Shown here one piece after another: positions 62,671-64,000 of a stretch of 64,000 bases of DNA. Location: contig MU831960.1 in NCBI GenBank assembly GCA_029204225.1, positions 30,456-94,455 on the forward strand, in the 5' to 3' direction. Origin of the DNA: Diphasiastrum complanatum (Eukaryota; Streptophyta; Lycopodiopsida; Lycopodiales; Lycopodiaceae). Numbering within the stretch: the stretch's first letter is position 1; each line of letters opens with the position of its first letter. The translations under genes were made by a program, and so were the position numbers. The notes beneath the pieces were generated by a model that saw nothing but the letters and a program-made list of their open reading frames with translations, was not told the DNA's origin and did no database searches.

Positions 62671-63012
62671 CTTCTTTGAGAACTCGCTACATAGTGTACA
62701 TAAAACATCATCTGCCCTATAATTTAAGTAGCAAGCTAGCATAAGGTGAGCAATACATGCCCTCACCATTCTCTCTCCAATATGAACGTCCTTGAAGCAT
62801 GCTTCACCATTTTCAACCGTTAATAGTACTCAATAGCACACATGATCCAATGTCTTTGCTGCTTGCTGTTCAAACCATAAATCCATTGATGATTGGTAAG
62901 GATAATATAAGTTCGGCACAAAGCTTTGCACCAATGACTTCAATGCATGGAGTACCATGAGAACCAACAACTTTCACTTTCAGCATGTGTATCTCATGCC
63001 CATGTTGTTCCT
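62671..63012 (-). pseudogene. Coding-like relic of unknown identity
   Basis: The minus strand reads EEQHGHEIHMLKVKVVGSHG, TPCIEVIGAKLCAELILSLP and IINGFMV, then a stop. Two alternative frames continue: NSKQQRHWIMCAIEYY with RLKMVKHASRTFILEREW, or VENGEACFKDVHIGERMVRA, CIAHLMLACYLNYRADDVLC and TLCSEFSKK up to a possible donor. I do not recognise it. It could be a decayed transposon gene or exons of the neighbouring gene. Confidence 0.35.
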
Positions 63013-63780
63013 CAAAAAAATCCTATTTTTGCAGGTGGCCCATGTTTGACAATCAATGTCATAGAGACTGAAGAGATCTTTGAAGAATGACTCATGTTAA
63101 GAATGCATTACTAATGTTCATCAACCTCTATGCAACATCGAATTTATAGGGACGGATGTTCGGCGGCGGCGGGCGACAGTTGATTTGAAATTCTCTTTCC
63201 ATGCCTTTTGGCATTTTGGCAACTCATCTGTCTCATTCCTCTCATTTCTTGTTTGCAATTGCTCTCATTTTCATCCTCCTTGCTTGCTTATTATTGTCTT
63301 CTAGTTATCTAATTACTTGTTAACATCTTGTTGCTTTCTAATATAGTTGCAATCTATAGTTTCTTTTTGAATCATGCTTTAATTACTTTAGTTTAGTTTT
63401 CTTGTTGTACATAGTTTTTCATACGTTTTTGTTTGTAGTTTTAGTTTTAATATATTTTCTATGTGGTTAGTTATTGTCCCACTGGTCTTGATGGCCAGTG
63501 GAAGTGGTGGACGACGCAGTCGCAGGAGGAGAGGACGGCAACGGTGGCGGCGGGGACGATGACGACGAGAAAGAGGCATTCACAGAGGCGATGCACATGT
63601 AAAAATGTAAATATTTGTTTGTACATAGAATACATATACACACACATTATGATTTAGAATTTTAGCACAAAAAGCGTAAGCAATTTTGATCAATGCTAGT
63701 GCTCATCTCGAAAATAGCACAAGAATCCTCTAAAAAACGAGAAGTCGCTCATATATATGTACTCTCAATCAAAAAAAAAA
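63013..63780. other. Intergenic, with a short GC-rich patch
   Basis: Mostly AT-rich. A CGG-rich patch at 63150-63175 and another at 63505-63590 (GGTGGCGGCGGGGACGATGA) stand out in composition but have no supported gene. Confidence 0.4.
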
Positions 63781-63811
63781 TGGGGCCTCGGGTGCAAATG
63801 AACCCAAGCCA

Positions 63812-63830
63812 AACGTCGCTTGGCGACGTT
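63812..63830. repeat. Perfect 8-bp stem hairpin (AACGTCGC / GCGACGTT)
   Basis: AACGTCGC, loop TTG, GCGACGTT. It shares the GTCGC word with the hairpin at 63853 and with TCGCGTGGCGAC near 63932. Confidence 0.8.
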
Positions 63831-63852
63831 ACCCTAAACCCTAAAAAATGAT

Positions 63853-63898
63853 AGCGACATTTGTGTGACACTAAAGTATGCATCGCACAAATGTCGCT
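63853..63898. repeat. 16-bp stem hairpin with GCGACATTTGTG arms
   Basis: AGCGACATTTGTGTGA, a 14-base loop, then TCGCACAAATGTCGCT; the arms pair at 15 of 16 positions. It probably belongs to a small inverted-repeat transposon continuing past the window. Confidence 0.8.
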
Positions 63899-64000
63899 AA
63901 AGTTTTTTTCTATAAAACCCAACAAACATCGCGTGGCGACATACAAGTGTCTCCCACCAACACTGTATAGTTTGCACAAAAGCAAACTCGAGAGTGTTTG

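Overview
This is nuclear DNA from a land plant with a very large, retrotransposon-rich genome. The evidence is one split plant-type host gene with canonical GT..AG introns, plus nested Ty1/copia, Ty3/gypsy-like, LINE, SINE and hAT sequences. The repeat mix and huge introns suggest a gymnosperm or fern, but the sequence alone does not decide. Nothing bacterial or organellar was seen.

Host gene. The minus strand carries one complete gene for the spliceosomal protein RED/SMU2 (IK homologue). I joined 13 coding exons between 59575 (ATG) and 16366 (stop). All junctions are GT..AG and the frame stays open through 687 codons. About 2.06 kb of coding sequence is spread over 43.2 kb. Introns 1, 2, 4, 6 and 11 are 2.9, 21.8, 5.5, 6.3 and 3.3 kb; the other seven are 110-261 bp. 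A second minus-strand gene is represented by two candidate exons near 62 kb and was not identified.

Layout. 1-4465: the 3' end of a plus-strand LTR element inserted into minus-strand copia gag fragments. 4466-12440: a complete gag-only LTR element (5-bp duplication GTGAG, LTRs of about 1.15 kb) whose leader holds a 1.5-kb tandem array. 12988-14542: a decayed hAT transposase. 14543-16365: 3' flank of SMU2. 16366-59575: SMU2. Intron 11 holds a decayed reverse transcriptase of unusual type. Intron 6 holds a ruined Ty3/gypsy element and an 87-bp tRNA-derived SINE with a perfect 15-bp duplication. Intron 4 holds an inverted-repeat element with a hairpin array and several LINE copies. Intron 2 holds a long LINE split by a copia element (duplication GATAT), then a second copia element lacking most of its reverse transcriptase, then copia/LINE fragments. 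Intron 1 holds a (CT)n tract with a 32-bp LINE stub and a gypsy RNase H remnant. 59720-64000 is mostly AT-rich, with the second gene and small hairpins.

Main points for follow-up: (1) LINE copies that repeatedly lie between (CT)n microsatellites, suggesting target preference; (2) the gag-only element with coding-periodic 24-bp and 30-bp arrays; (3) a copia derivative that lost its reverse transcriptase core but keeps an extra 248-codon frame; (4) an RT relic in intron 11 that is not copia, gypsy or the local LINE; (5) the SMU2 N-terminus, which keeps a module resembling animal RED.
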